Assembly: GCF_943734655.1 (NCBI RefSeq)
Contig: NC_071354.1
Span: 1,213,001-1,277,000, forward strand
DNA length: 64,000 nucleotides
Direction of reading: 5' to 3'
From: Sabethes cyaneus
Lineage: Eukaryota; Arthropoda; Insecta; Diptera; Culicidae
Positions within the stretch are counted from its first letter, which is position 1. Every line of letters starts with the position of its first letter. The position numbers were made by a program, and so were the translations under genes. The notes below the pieces were generated by a model that was not told the DNA's origin, did no database searches, and saw only the letters and a program-made list of their open reading frames with translations. This document shows positions 49,135-61,285 of this stretch, in pieces.

Positions 49135-52119
49135 GTTTATGGGTCGATCTGTCAAACTTCGTGGATTGTTCATAAATTTCGATTACTCAGGTTAATTTAT
49201 AAATTTATGATTAGCATCTGTATGCCTAATGAGGTGACATTCTCTCATTTTAACATTTCACTGTTAAATATTTATGAAGTCCATAGAAAAGTAATACGTG
49301 TTTTCGGCTACCGATGTGGACAATCGATAACTTTGATCCATGTTATATTATCGCCTAAATTAAACCATTTGACCATCAACCGAGCGTTTCAGGTACCCGG
49401 TACACTATCATAGAATAAGAAAATTATCTAAACCATATTCCATGACTTTCAAGAATCCTAAACGGGTCTTGTCCAATTCGCTATGCGTGATTGAAACAGC
49501 GTGCAATCACCTGGTTCCATTCCGAGCTAGATAATCTGCTCCCGTATACGTACGGGAAGGTATATAGTGACGTACGGCGTTTGCCCTTGTGCATGGCTAT
49601 CTAAAAAATGCGGGCTACTCGCTAAACGGCTCAGCTATTTAGATATCCACTCAAACAGTCGGCCTGGACTCGGTTGAAGGAATGTGGGTGGTATTTCTCC
49701 ATTTTCTTCCCTCCATACAAGTTCCAAGAGGGCAAACGCGGCTTTCGAAAATAAAACGCTCGAAGCGACCGAGCTATGCGTGTGACCGAGAATCGAAACA
49801 CCGCTCGTGAGGCTTACCTTACGGTCGGGTTCGCTGATCAATGCGTGACCCAATCTCAGGAAAAGATCCGTATCGCAGTAAAAGTTGTGGAATATTCGTT
49901 CATTTTTTAATCTTAAGAAATCACTCTGAGCTGACCAAACAAAGTTAGGCCAGCCTATTGTATTGCATTCGGCACCAAAATTATCATACCAATCGCGCGA
50001 ACTAGCGCAGAGCGAAAGTTTGTTTTTTTATTGACTATAATAAAAATGGAATTATGAGAACTAAATTTTGTGGGAAGAACAGCAAACTAACAGGCAGCCT
50101 AGCAATGCACTTTCGCTTCAATAATGCTAAACGATGCAAAGTGACAACTGAACCTAATCTGCTTTCGACTATCCGTTTTAGTCAAATTGAGCCTAATTTG
50201 AATCATTAATGAGAAATCATCTGCATTTGGAGTAGTTTCAAACGCTTTGATTGCATTACTTTTAACCGACAGAATCGCTGAATGGTGTTTGTTTACTTTC
50301 GATTTCGTTATTTTGGTAGCTGATTGCTTTCGAACACTGTCTTGTTGTAGTGCAACTCAGCTGAAGAGCATCTCTCAGTTTTATTGCGTGGTTTTATTTC
50401 ACATGTTCCAAGAGGAATGTAATTGCCGCGTTGCGGCGTTTGAAGAGCACCCAAAAGAAGAAAAGCGCTAAATCTTTAAATGTCAATGAATACGATTTAT
50501 TTTTACCTATGAAAGTGCGTTTTTGGTACAATGATAGGATAGGATAATTATGCTGGCTGATTGAGAGTTAGCTAGAGCACTCCTCTAGGAGTGGAGAAAT
50601 TTTGAAAGTAAAATTGGTTGTTAGCATTGCTGGATCTCAATTTATCGAGTAAGAAAGTATTATGTATCTTGTTGTTTGGACAAAGGCGACAAACAAAGAA
50701 GCAAAGCGACATGAGTGAAACGTAAACAAACATTATGTATAGGAAAGAAGAAGCAAATGAAAAAATCCTCTCCTTGAAAGTTGTTACATTTTGATTCATC
50801 TACTTCAACAGATTATATTAGATCTCCTATATTTGTTCCCCAACTGTTTCTTATTGGCCATCAGTCGAGAACTGTAGGAACACGATACAGGCATTATACA
50901 ACACTATTGTTCGGCCAACCAGCAGCTCCGTGTACGGATATCAATGAACAACTTTTCAATAACCGTACCAGCGAGTGGCGGATAAAAAACAGCATTCCGT
51001 TGAGTTCATACGGCACTTGGCCTGGGAACGAGTTGACTTTTACCACCATTCATCCGCCGACCGTGAAGCATCTGGTTCCGACTGCGCCCGACATTGCCCG
51101 GTTCAGGCTCTGGCAACTAGAACATTTAGCGTCGTTGTAGGAACAAGCGGCAAAGGCAAACAGGTGTGCAGAATTGAACACCGCTGCCGTGATCTACTGC
51201 AACCAGCAGATTACTGTTCTACGCCAGAAAGGCACTGACTTGCAGATTGTACACTATAAATTAGAGCGTTCAATTTCTTCCAGTTGCCAAACGGCCAGTG
51301 GACTGAAACTCCAATAAATAATTTTCAGTATTGCTATCTGCTTTGAACAAAGTATGCACCGATAGTGTATTAAACGGGAAATTTGCATTCCTTTTTGGAT
51401 CGCGGTCTGGTGAAAGGTTAATTCCTGGGCAAAACGATGCCGGTAGTCATCGAAGTGTTGCGAGCTCACCGGCAGGCGGCAAGCAATTTATGAATGAGCT
51501 TGAGCACATAGAGCGATAATCAAGTAACGCAGAGGAAAATAAATTAAGTTTTTAAAGTGTGCTTAAACATGTGCCGTCCATTTAATCCGAGTGTAGGCTT
51601 TGGACAGCGAAGCTGCTCGTTAATTGCTGTGTAACGAGCAGTTTTAATGTTATTAAGTATCCGCTGGTAAAAAGGGGTGTGCACTAAAAGTGTGATTTGC
51701 GTTGGATGTTCGAACAAGCTTAGAAATTCTGCAGTGATTTATGATGGAATGGCTTTTCGTTACGTTATCTTATTTTAAACATCTTAGTCTTACCTTAAAT
51801 AAAATAGTTTCCGATAAAAAGGGGTTGAGAAAAATGTCATGAAATTGTAAATGCAATTCATATTTTAAGGCTAGTCTATTTATCACTTGCTACTTATAAG
51901 AACCTAGTTTTTGCATATTCAAACAGTGACTGCGAGCATCATTTAGCTCTTTTTGGAAATTTGGGACATACTTGGATATGGACATGCGACATGAAAAGAA
52001 AAAACATTCTTCGAGATTATTATTCTATTCCTAGTATACCTCGATATTTGCGTCAGAGTGTACTTCGAATTATTGTAACATAAAAGTATTTTGAAGACCC
52101 TTACTTCTTACTTCAACCA
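49135..52119. other. No supported gene
   Basis: Mostly noncoding. A 119-codon plus-strand frame at 50781-51140 is the best open stretch. Its last ~75 codons are compositionally protein-like (TDINEQLFNN, SSYGTWPGNELTF) but show no known domain. An overlapping frame is also open, and no convincing acceptor/donor pair was found. I do not call it a gene. Confidence 0.45.
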
Positions 52120-52290
52120 CTATGGAACCAGGGTGACTCTTGTCGTATCAAAAATTTCTCTCCTACTCGTCGTCAATTCGTTGAGCATCTCGACACAGGC
52201 AAGTCGGCTTCAAGCTGCCATCGAGCCATCTAGCACGTTGGGTCTCCCTATGCTTGGTGCCGGTGGAGTTCTTGAAGAGAACCTAAGTAA
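52120..52290 (-). pseudogene. LINE 3'-terminal fragment
   Basis: The plus-strand words GAGCCATCTAGCACGTTGGG and the following GGTGCCGGTGGAGTTCTTGA match those at 25815-25870 and 60996-61056. Reverse-complemented, they encode the GTRxRGxQRARW tail seen in 25718-26690. The frames are broken. A further tiny piece (CTTGCGACGTGGCCGGCCCA at 53080-53099) matches the HVAR region of the same LINE. Confidence 0.75.
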
Positions 52291-54258
52291 CAAATCTAAA
52301 GCCACTTGGTCTTACTTGAACTTTATAAAGGTTTTATTGCGGCATTAATCATTACCTCTGGTTTTATTGTAGTATTGCGGAATATCAATAGGGTACGAGT
52401 CCAAACACACTTATAGCTAGCTAGAAAACCATAATAAGCCATAACTATAATTTTTTAATTAACAAAAATTCATCAAAGCAAAGTGTTTTGCACAAAGAAA
52501 GTTATTATCAATCGGTTTTCCAGTCACAGGAAGCAACTAAAATGATTTTGCTAGAAATTGAAATTGACTAACTGAATATATTTATTTTATTAAAACATCC
52601 AGTTTTCGAAAATTGCAAAATTTCAGTGGCGCGTTGATTTTATCCACCTATTACATCAATATGCATGATAAAATTTAATGCGCACATGCTGCAAGCGAAC
52701 TAAGACTGCTCAAAATTCATTATTTATTCTATGGGATATTTTATTATGGTCGCTATAAACCAAATCGTTCAGAATGATCTGACAGTAAATTTTACCGCTT
52801 TTACCAGAGCGAAAAGTGAAAAGCTTGATTAAATTATGGAGGTGGCTGTCAAGCAGCAAAGGTTAATCGGTTTTATTGCTGCTTTCAGCAGAGTGTGATA
52901 CGACTACTTGAGCTAATAACCTGATTCTTATAGAGGCTATAAAAACATTCAGAACAGAAAGTTCTGGTAGAGCTCATCGTTTTGTTAGCGGTTTTATGAA
53001 ATTGGTCATGAAAACCACTATATGAACGTAATAAAACTTGGAATTGGGAACGGATTTTACAGCACAGTCCTCCGATATCCTTGCGACGTGGCCGGCCCAC
53101 CGTAGTTATATACAATAAATATACCAATCGATTTAATTTTGAAAACTTAACTGAGTGCATATTTAAAAGAAGTGATTGGTTTATTGTTTTAGCACATAAA
53201 AAGTCTGTACTGTCCTCTCGAAAATGACGCGAAGGGTATATTTTTCTCGATGTACCCTTTGGATTCTCAATTTAGCGGCATTTCAAATCCTTTCTTCCAT
53301 GACTAGAGATGTTTGATGTGTTTCTATTTCTAGTGTTTGAGATCGAGATAGTAGGACAAAATTGCACGGCTAGAGTTAAGATTGGTCACCTACGTTTGTT
53401 GAAATATTGGCTCAAATAAAGCGCTAATATTTTGCACTACAGCAAGTAAAATTCACACAAAAATACGATAATGGAAATAATGTAGGTTTTTTATTGTTCT
53501 GGTAAATTTCGGTAACTTACAACTATTTCGGTTCTTGTTCTCAACATTTTCGGCCGTAGAAAATTAATCTAGCATCTTCATTTTCTATATTATCCGTTAT
53601 GTACTACATAGTTTTAGTTTTCCGACCATCTCCCCCTAGGGGAAAATAATGTGCACGGATGTGGTTTTGTCTATGACAAGAAAAACTGGGCGCAATTGGA
53701 AATGATAAATTAAAACTATGGCTTATTGAGTCATAGTGCACATTAGTCGTAATTTTAAATTAAACCGAAAAAGTTCATCCTGAATTATTTCCCAAACTCG
53801 TGTGAAATTTTTCTATACCTACACATAGTTTAAGACATCTGAATATATAGCACAAAGCACAATAATTTCGGAATCACGCCTGATTTAGTGCTAATCTAAA
53901 ATAACCAAAGGTATTACTCCGTAAGTTAGAAAAATCACCATTAATCAATTCCAGATCAGATTAATCTAGTTCACAGACAAAAGGGGTAAAACTTTTCGAG
54001 TGAAATCTTTCTCAGTTGAAAAAAATCTCATGCAAAGGTTCTACTCGAAAATTCAAAGCATGCCAAAACTAGCATGTGGGTAATGCTATTGTTTAATTTT
54101 TTTGCTATAAAACAAAAATTAGTCTCTTTGCTAGCGTTCACGACTCTCGACAATTGAGTGCGAAGTCCGCATACCTCTAATCAAATCTTCCGCATTGAGC
54201 TAGACATTGAGGGGAAAAAATAAAAAAATAAAACTCATTCCACCGTTCTCCCATTAGT
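52291..54258. other. No gene seen
   Basis: AT-rich noncoding sequence containing only the small LINE scrap at 53070-53110. No ORF with splice support. Confidence 0.5.
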
Positions 54259-54480
54259 CACGTCGTTGGGCGGCTAAACGAAAGAGAATAACAAAAATGA
54301 ATGTGATTTGCATGCGCAAGACCTCCGCTACCACACCGGCAACCGAGGCGAATTCCATTTCTGGGTTGGTCGGTGACTGGGTCCTAATGCCGTCTTCGAG
54401 CGCCAGATCGCTGGGACCGATGGGCGGCTCCAGTGCGCTTGAAACGTGCCTTTGCATCTTATGCAATTGACTGGAAACTT
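54259..54480 (+). CDS. Candidate exon with ATG, product unknown
   Basis: A plausible acceptor (ccaccgttctcccattag) ends at 54258. An ATG at 54298 in a good AAAA context opens 59 codons to a TGA near 54474, with a GC content above the neighbourhood. The minus strand is open too (70 codons), so coding direction is uncertain. It lies 190 bp upstream of the better-supported exon at 54666. It might be an alternative 5' exon or an upstream ORF of the same gene. No domain recognised. Confidence 0.25.
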
Positions 54481-54665
54481 ATGCTATAAAGTGTCGGATG
54501 GTTTTCCAACAGGAACGGTGATGGGTTCGGCTTTGTTCACTGCATGCCAATAAAACAGGGCGTTGTGAAGGTTTGGATTCCAATTGCCAGTGCAGTGGTC
54601 TTTGTGTGAATGATTAGTTTTTATTAAACGTTTAGTTTTATGACTGTTTGATTTAATTTTTTCAG

Positions 54666-54769
54666 GCATCTACTGACTGAAGCAATGCCACTATCAGAAG
54701 AAGGATTATTTCGCGATGGGACATCTTCCTTCGGGACGATCAATTTGTCAGAGGAGACCATCAGCAAAT
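54666..54769 (+). CDS. Candidate coding exon of a plus-strand host gene
   Basis: A T-rich acceptor (tttaattttttcag) ends at 54665, and GTATGC at 54770 could be the donor. The frame entering with one base plus codons reads HLLTEAMPLSEEGLFRDG and stays open to the donor. An in-frame ATG (54684) could start an isoform here. Joined to 12926 through the weaker GTAGCG donor the frame is continuous; through the consensus donor it is not. The protein is not recognised. Ser/Glu/Thr content suggests a disordered N-terminal region. Confidence 0.45.
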
Positions 54770-56195
54770 GTATGCATTTTATAAAAACTCTCTGACTAAT
54801 TGTTGTGTGTTTGTGTGTTCACTAATGTAGAAACTATTTGTATGTTTAGGTTTAGCTATTTGGCTGAAGGATTAATTAATATTTGATTCATTTATTCAAT
54901 CATTTATAGATAGATATGAATATCACAGGCTGAAGGTAGGTTAGCAGGCATAGTTGGACTCATTGAATAGTATTATTCACCATCACATTACAACACATTG
55001 CGCTTAGGATTTGCATCATTATAATATCACATTGCAAAAACTATAAAAAAATCGTAAAATACATTCAATGGAACCAAATCATTACTGCACAAAATTTTAT
55101 TGCGACATTTTCCGAGAGTTGCAATACGTTTGTCCGTTCATTTATGAAATATGAATGCAACCCGAAGTGAATCGGAATTCCGAATGCAAGCATAAAACCA
55201 ACCAATCAACCAGATTGGGCAATAACAAGTCAGGAAAAACATACTTCTTTTTACAAATTTGCTATTATCTACGAAACTTTTTGCTTATTTTCTACAAGTT
55301 TCGGAAAACGGGTAGTCAAAACCCGAGCGGGAAGACACCATGGGAAAATGTCACTTCTCGAAGTGCATGCAGCCTGTAGGCGGGAAGCGAGAAATAAACC
55401 TACCGGCAAGCGCCGTAGTAATAAATATGAATGAATCATGATTCATATTAGACCGCAGAGAAACCGCGACTCGACGCATGAACCCCAGCGGCATTTACTT
55501 AGAGTTGTACTCAGTAATGCAATGTAGTGAAAACGACCGTTTGAAGTGTATAGGCACTGCGCCGTGAGGTCTCTGATGAAGTTCGACCGCGAGAGATCGT
55601 GAGTAATAAAATTGTATCAATTTCTTTAGTTCATTAGACGTCGGGAGAGCTTTCCATGCCACTTAGCAGGGGGCTATGCAGGCTCAACTACGATGGAACG
55701 CTAATTTTTCTAATAATTTTTTCGCTTTTCTTCGCAATGCTTCTGTAATACGGCCAGGGTCTCGTGTTGTAAACTGCAGACGGAAGCTCGTATCCCTACG
55801 ATGCGATGTGATTGAAACAAGTCTTCCTGCTTTCAGCGAGAGTTAATTTAGAAAATTGGACATTTATCAACTGGTTAATGGCACTTGATGTCAGAGGTTG
55901 AAAATCTGATCGGAGACACAGATTAGTGGCAGCAAAAGTGCAAAAGATCGGTTGTATGAATCATGATCATCAAACGACTGGCATCTGGATGTGAAAAATG
56001 TTTTGAATGTCACATTACTCTTTTCATTCATGTAGAACAATTATGAAAATTTATCATACTAGCATACAGGAGCTATGTATTTATGTAATTTCTCAAATAA
56101 GCAGTGATTACTCCAATATGATCCTCAACACTCATGAGGATGAAGCTGATTTCAATCCAAAATAACTTACAATAGATTTAGTCTAGACGAGATAA
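54770..56195. other. No gene seen
   Basis: Presumed intron downstream of the 54666 exon. No ORF, splice pair or repeat family recognised. Confidence 0.5.
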
Positions 56196-56217
56196 TCTAT
56201 ACCTATAAAGAAGGATT

Positions 56218-56262
<45 letters not shown>

Positions 56263-58756
56263 TTTGTGTTCCTTATAGAATCAAAAACTACTGAACCAAT
56301 CGGCGTGAAAATTTGCATGTAGAGGTTTTTAGGGCCAGGAAAGGTTTTAGTGATGGTTAGAGACCCCTCCCCCCACTAAGAGGGGGGGCTCCCATACAAA
56401 TGAAACACAAATTTCTGCATAATTCGAGAACTAATTAAGCAAATAGAACCAAATTTGGCATGTGGGTGTTTTCGGTGACAAGAATTTATTCTAGGGTAAT
56501 TTGAGACCCCTCCCCTCTTTATAAGGGGAATTATAACTCCTCTCCCCTTTAAGAGGGGGGGTTTCCATACCAATTTCCTCATAACTCGAGAACTAATCAA
56601 GCAAATGGAACCAAATTTGGCATATGAAGGTTTTCGAGGGCAAGAAAATTTTCTATGTTGAATTAGGACCCCTCCTCACTTTAAGAGGGGGGGCTCCTGT
56701 ACAAATGAAATACCAATTTCCTCATAACTCGAGAACTAATCAAGCAAATGGAACCAAATTTGGCATGTGTGTGTTTTTGAAGACAAAATTTTTTTCTATG
56801 ATGAATTGGGACCCCTCCCCACTTTAAGAGGGGGGGGGGGGCTCCTATACAAACGAAATACAAATTTCCTTATAACTCGAGAGCTAATCCAGCAAATGGA
56901 ACCAAATTTGGCATGTAGGTGTTTTTGGAGGCAAGAATGTTTTCTATGATGAATAAGAACCTCTCCCCACTTTAGGAGGGGGGGCTCCTATACAAATGAA
57001 ATACAAATTTCCTCATAACTCGAGAACTAATCAAGCAAATAGAACCAAATTTGGCATGTGGGTGTTTTCGGTGACAAGAATTTATTCTATGGTAAATTGA
57101 GACCCCTCCCTCTTTATAAGAGGAATTGTAACTCCTCTCTCCTTTAAGAGGGGGGGGCTGCCATACAAATTTCCTCATAACTCGAGAACTAATCAAGCAA
57201 ATGGAACCAACTTTGGCATGTGAAGGTTTTCGAGGGCAAGAAAATTTTCTACGGTGAATTAGGACCCCTCCCCACTCTAAGAGGGGGGGCTCCTGTACAA
57301 ATGAAATACAAATTTCCTCCTAACTCGAGAACTAATCAAGCAAATAGAACAACATTTGGCATGTGGGTGTTTTTTTTGGTGACAAGAATTTATTCTATGG
57401 TGAATTGAGACCCCTCCCCTCTTTATAAGAGGAATTATAACTCCTCTCCCCTTTAAGAGGGGGGACTTCCATACAAATTTCCTCATAACTCGAGAACTAA
57501 TCAAGCAAATGCAACCAAATTTGGCATGTGAAGGTTTTCGAGAGCAAGAAAATTTTCTACGGTGAATTAGGACCCCTCCCCACTTTAAGAGGAGGGGCTC
57601 CTGTACAAATGAAATACAAATTTCCTCATAACTCGAGAACTAATCAAGCGAATTGAACCAAATTTGGCATGTGTGTGTTTTTGGAGACAATTTTTTTTTC
57701 AATGATGAATTGGGACCCCTCCCCACTTTAGGAGGGGGGGTCCTGTACAAACGAGATACAAATTTCCTCATAACTCGAGAACTAATCCAGCAAATGGAAC
57801 CAAATTTGGCATGTAGGTGTTTTTGGAGGCAAGAATTTTTTCTGTGATGAATTAGGACCTCTTCCCACATTGGGAGGGGGGGCTCCAATACAAATGAAAT
57901 ACAAATTTCCCCATAACTCGAGAACTAATCAAGCAAATGGAACCAACTTTGGCATGTGAAGGTTTTCGAGGGCAGGAAAATTTTCTACGGTGAATTAGGA
58001 TCCTTCCACACTTCAAGAGGGGGGGCTTCTACACAAATGAAATACAAATTTCCTCATAATTCGAGAACTAATCAAGCAAATGGAACCATATTTGGCATGT
58101 GGGTGTTTTTGGAGGCAACCATTTTTCCCATTATGAATTAGGACTTCTTACCTTTTTAGGAGGGGGGGGCTCCCATTCAAACGAAATACAAATTTGCTCA
58201 TAACTTTAGAACTAATCAAGCAAATGGAACCAAATTTGGCATGTGAGAGTTTTAGATGGCAGAATTTTTTTTCTGTGGTGTATTACGACCCCTTTCCCTT
58301 TTAAGAGGGTGGGCTCCCATACAAATGAAATACAAATTTCCTTATAATTTGAGTACTAATCAAGCAAATGGAACCAAATTTAGCATGTAGGAGATTTTTG
58401 AGTCTTGAATTTATTTTATGATAGTTAGAGACCTCTCACCCCTGTGGTAGGGGGATATGGACTCTCATACAAATAAAACAGAAATTTTTGCGAAACTCAA
58501 AAACTAATCCAACTCGAGAAATTCGAGACTCTTCCAGAAAACATTAATCAATAACAAGACCACAAAAACTGTCTATAGTAACACTAGATCATTCAGGACG
58601 AGCCGGTCGCGAGTGTTGCCGGTGACCCGCCGTCGGAAGCGCCGCCCACTGGGGGGCTTGCAAAACTCGAGATAGTGACAAAGATCATCCGAGATTCATG
58701 ATTTATGTACAACACAGGTTAATTTGTGGCAATACGAAGTTTGTCGGGTCAGCTAG
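56196..58756 (+). mobile_element. Helitron/HINE-like element built of a ~145-bp satellite
   Basis: 2561 bp. It starts TCTATACCTATAAA after an A and ends GGGTCAGCTAG before a T, fitting the 5'-TC...CTRR-3' ends and A/T insertion of Helitrons. Eleven CTGT units (56219-56262) follow the start, like the GTCY tract of HINE/DINE-1 elements. The body is about 15 tandem units spaced ~145 bp (some ~160). Each has a C-run/G-run hairpin (CCCCTCCCC...AGAGGGGGG), CTCGAGAACTAATC and ACCAAATTTGGCATGTG. Near the 3' end is a GC-rich block (58590-58660). No Rep/helicase ORF, so non-autonomous. Confidence 0.7.
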
Positions 58757-60897
58757 TTTATAATAAACGTCATTGAAGCTATGTTCCAGCTTCGAGCTCA
58801 TGTTGACTTGGGCAAAAATTTCCCAATGAAATCTTGATTCTAACGTCAAAGCATGGAGCAACTGTCGTCGCACGCAGAAAGATAGAAGCAATTTTGAAAG
58901 CACACACATGCTTACATTGCATCAAGTCCGGAAAGCAAACGATCAACATACAACCGCCAATTACAGCGTGCTGAGCCGAAAGCTGCCCACTCCACGTGAG
59001 GCTGACAACGCGCATTAGCATCGCCGTCGTCGTCGTCGTCGTCGTCTCCGTGTCATCCTCCGCAGAGCAAGCCATACGTCATACAAAATTACCGTTTTTC
59101 CGTGGTTGTATAAATACCTACTCTATAGGCCGGCATGTGTACAACCCAAATGACAGCAATCTCGACATCAAACATGGCTGAGAGGTAGAACATCGCCCCA
59201 TGAACGGAGAGACAAAAGGCCGACCCAACCGAAGCAGTAGTTTCAGCTCTGGCGCAATGATTTGTTGATTTTTATTAAGTGACGTGTGTTTCAAAACATT
59301 TTCCGGCCTGACAATCTGTGATACAAATCTTCTGTAGAACTCGCCGATTCTTGCTAGGTTCTCATCACCTTTCGCACCAACCAGCCGAGCGGCAATCATC
59401 GTCGGTAGCTGGTGAGAGGGCGTGAATACAAAAGCGTGATACTCGATACCCACCGACCGCTTATGAACGGTGGGCGATTCACCTTTGCTCTGTCGGACCA
59501 GCAGCGATGGAGAATAGGAAATTGCTAATTGGTCAGAGCAAGCATTAAATAATAATAGGTGTAGGAATCACAAAGCAGCGGCATCACGGAAGCAAACAAA
59601 AGCACTTACAACTATTTGGGTTTGTTTGACTAAAAGGTTGGAGGTGTACTGAAGTGCGCGTTTTGCTCTTTCAGAAAGCTAAACCCGTCGCGGCCGTGCA
59701 AAACAAAATACTAGAGGTTTGTGAGTCTATTGGAGTTTCAATCCAAGGAATTGAAATAAGGTTTGAGCTTAAGCAAAGTGTATCCTAAAATGCTTAACAG
59801 ACATTTAGGCAGTTATGTTGAGGACCAGAGTTTTCACACATATGAATGTTTTGATAAACATTTTTAGGTAAACAATTTATTACAATGTTTCAATAGCTAT
59901 TGATTTTATTATAACAAATTGAGAATTTACATGGGAGTGGCAAACCGAACATAAATAAAATGATCTCGATCTTCAAACAGATGACACGATCTTCCTTTGC
60001 CCGAATATCGTTCTTGCTGTGCGGTGGTTCCTGTTGTAGACCTACAATAAATTGTAATTATTCTGACAGTACACGGAATGTGGCAACTATGGTGCTACCA
60101 ACTGCGCTATTTACGGGACACGAGCTCAGCTGGGGCGGAAGATGCAAGTAACACAGCACCCAGCAGCTTGTACAGTGCAGCATTGGCAGTGGATTCGTCG
60201 TTCGATACAAGTCTTGGGCAGTTCACCTTCATTAGATTAGTTCCAATCGGGACGGGAGCTTCATTATCGGCACGTTTTCGAAGCTAGGTGGTCCTGTTGG
60301 TTGACCTAGTCTAGCTCGGTTTTATCATGCTGTTTGTCTCCTGTATCTTGGAACGGTAGTAACCTAGATTGATCCGCTATTCGAAACTAATTTGGTAGAT
60401 AATTTATTTCGCTTGAAACTGTTTGCATATCCCATCAGTAGGATTTAGGCGAACTTACACGTTGCAACATCATGCTGACTGTCTGGGCTAGTTGTAACTG
60501 TATGAAATATTTTTCACTATACTTATGATTTTTTGAATCATTTTCAAAATATGAAAAGTACCAAACATAAGATGATTGATCAGGAGTTCCAAACTCTAAT
60601 ATTGGAAGCAACCTGAAAATGTTAGAAGTTTGTACAACTTTAACTGAAAAAGCCACTTACGTCTTAGAGGGACAATGTACATTGGAAAGGCAAAAACGAT
60701 GTACAACTTTTATGGAAAAAGACAGACACAAGTAACACATAATTCATCAAACGAATAAACTGCCGCTGCGCATCTTTAGGTATAAAAGAAAATCATTTAT
60801 TGTTTAGCAGCCCCGAACAGAGCGCACCTATGCGAGTTGCCCTGCACACAATAGAGTTGATTTTTGTATCTTCATCTTTACCAACCGAGAACCGGGA
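58757..60897. other. No gene seen; (CGT)n microsatellite
   Basis: A perfect (CGT)n run lies at 59023-59046. A 111-codon minus-strand frame (59118-59453) in a GC-richer patch has no recognisable domain. The region could be regulatory but nothing specific is visible. Confidence 0.5.
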
Positions 60898-61285
60898 TGG
60901 CTTTTGCCGTATCAAGAAGTTCTCTCCATTATACTCGGTCCTGGACTACTCGTCGCCAATTCGTTGCGCGTCTCGACACACGCAAGTCGGGATCAACCTG
61001 GGCGAGCCATCTAGCACGTTGAGCCCCTCTATTCCTGGTGCCGTTGAGGTTCTTGGAGAGAACGAATTATATATAGTCTCCCAACTTTCACCAGGTGTAC
61101 GATGGCAATGTCTCCAATTATTGCCTGCGTCACTCTCTGCTATCCGTTTGTGCTCCACCAGAATTAGTCCGCAACACTTTTCGTTCAAATACGCAAATGC
61201 ACGTATGTCTTCAGTCTCAAGTCCGAAGAGGACAACTGGTCTGATTAGCGTTTCGTCAGCTTTGTGGGGCGGCGTTGAATCTCCT
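60898..61285 (-). pseudogene. LINE C-terminal remnant, third copy
   Basis: Runs parallel to 25780-26140: the shared plus-strand words include GAGCCATCTAGCACGTTGAG, CACCAGGTGTACGATGGCAA, TTTCGTTCAAATACG and GGTCTGATTAGCGTTT. On the minus strand these are the degenerate C-terminal segment of the same LINE. Multiple frame changes. It also shares ~165 bp with 52120-52290. Confidence 0.75.

Noticed and set aside
50781..51140. 119-codon plus-strand open frame
   Set aside because: Looks somewhat protein-like but has no domain, overlaps another open frame and lacks a credible exon boundary pair.
56376..58141. Many 60-98-codon frames on both strands
   Set aside because: Recurrent translations of the ~145-bp satellite unit of the Helitron-like element, not proteins.
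56219..58500. CRISPR-like regular repeats
   Set aside because: Repeats are head-to-tail satellite units without unique spacers, in eukaryotic DNA; not a CRISPR array.
59118..59453. 111-codon minus-strand open frame
   Set aside because: No recognisable domain or splice sites; sits in a GC-richer patch where chance ORFs are longer.
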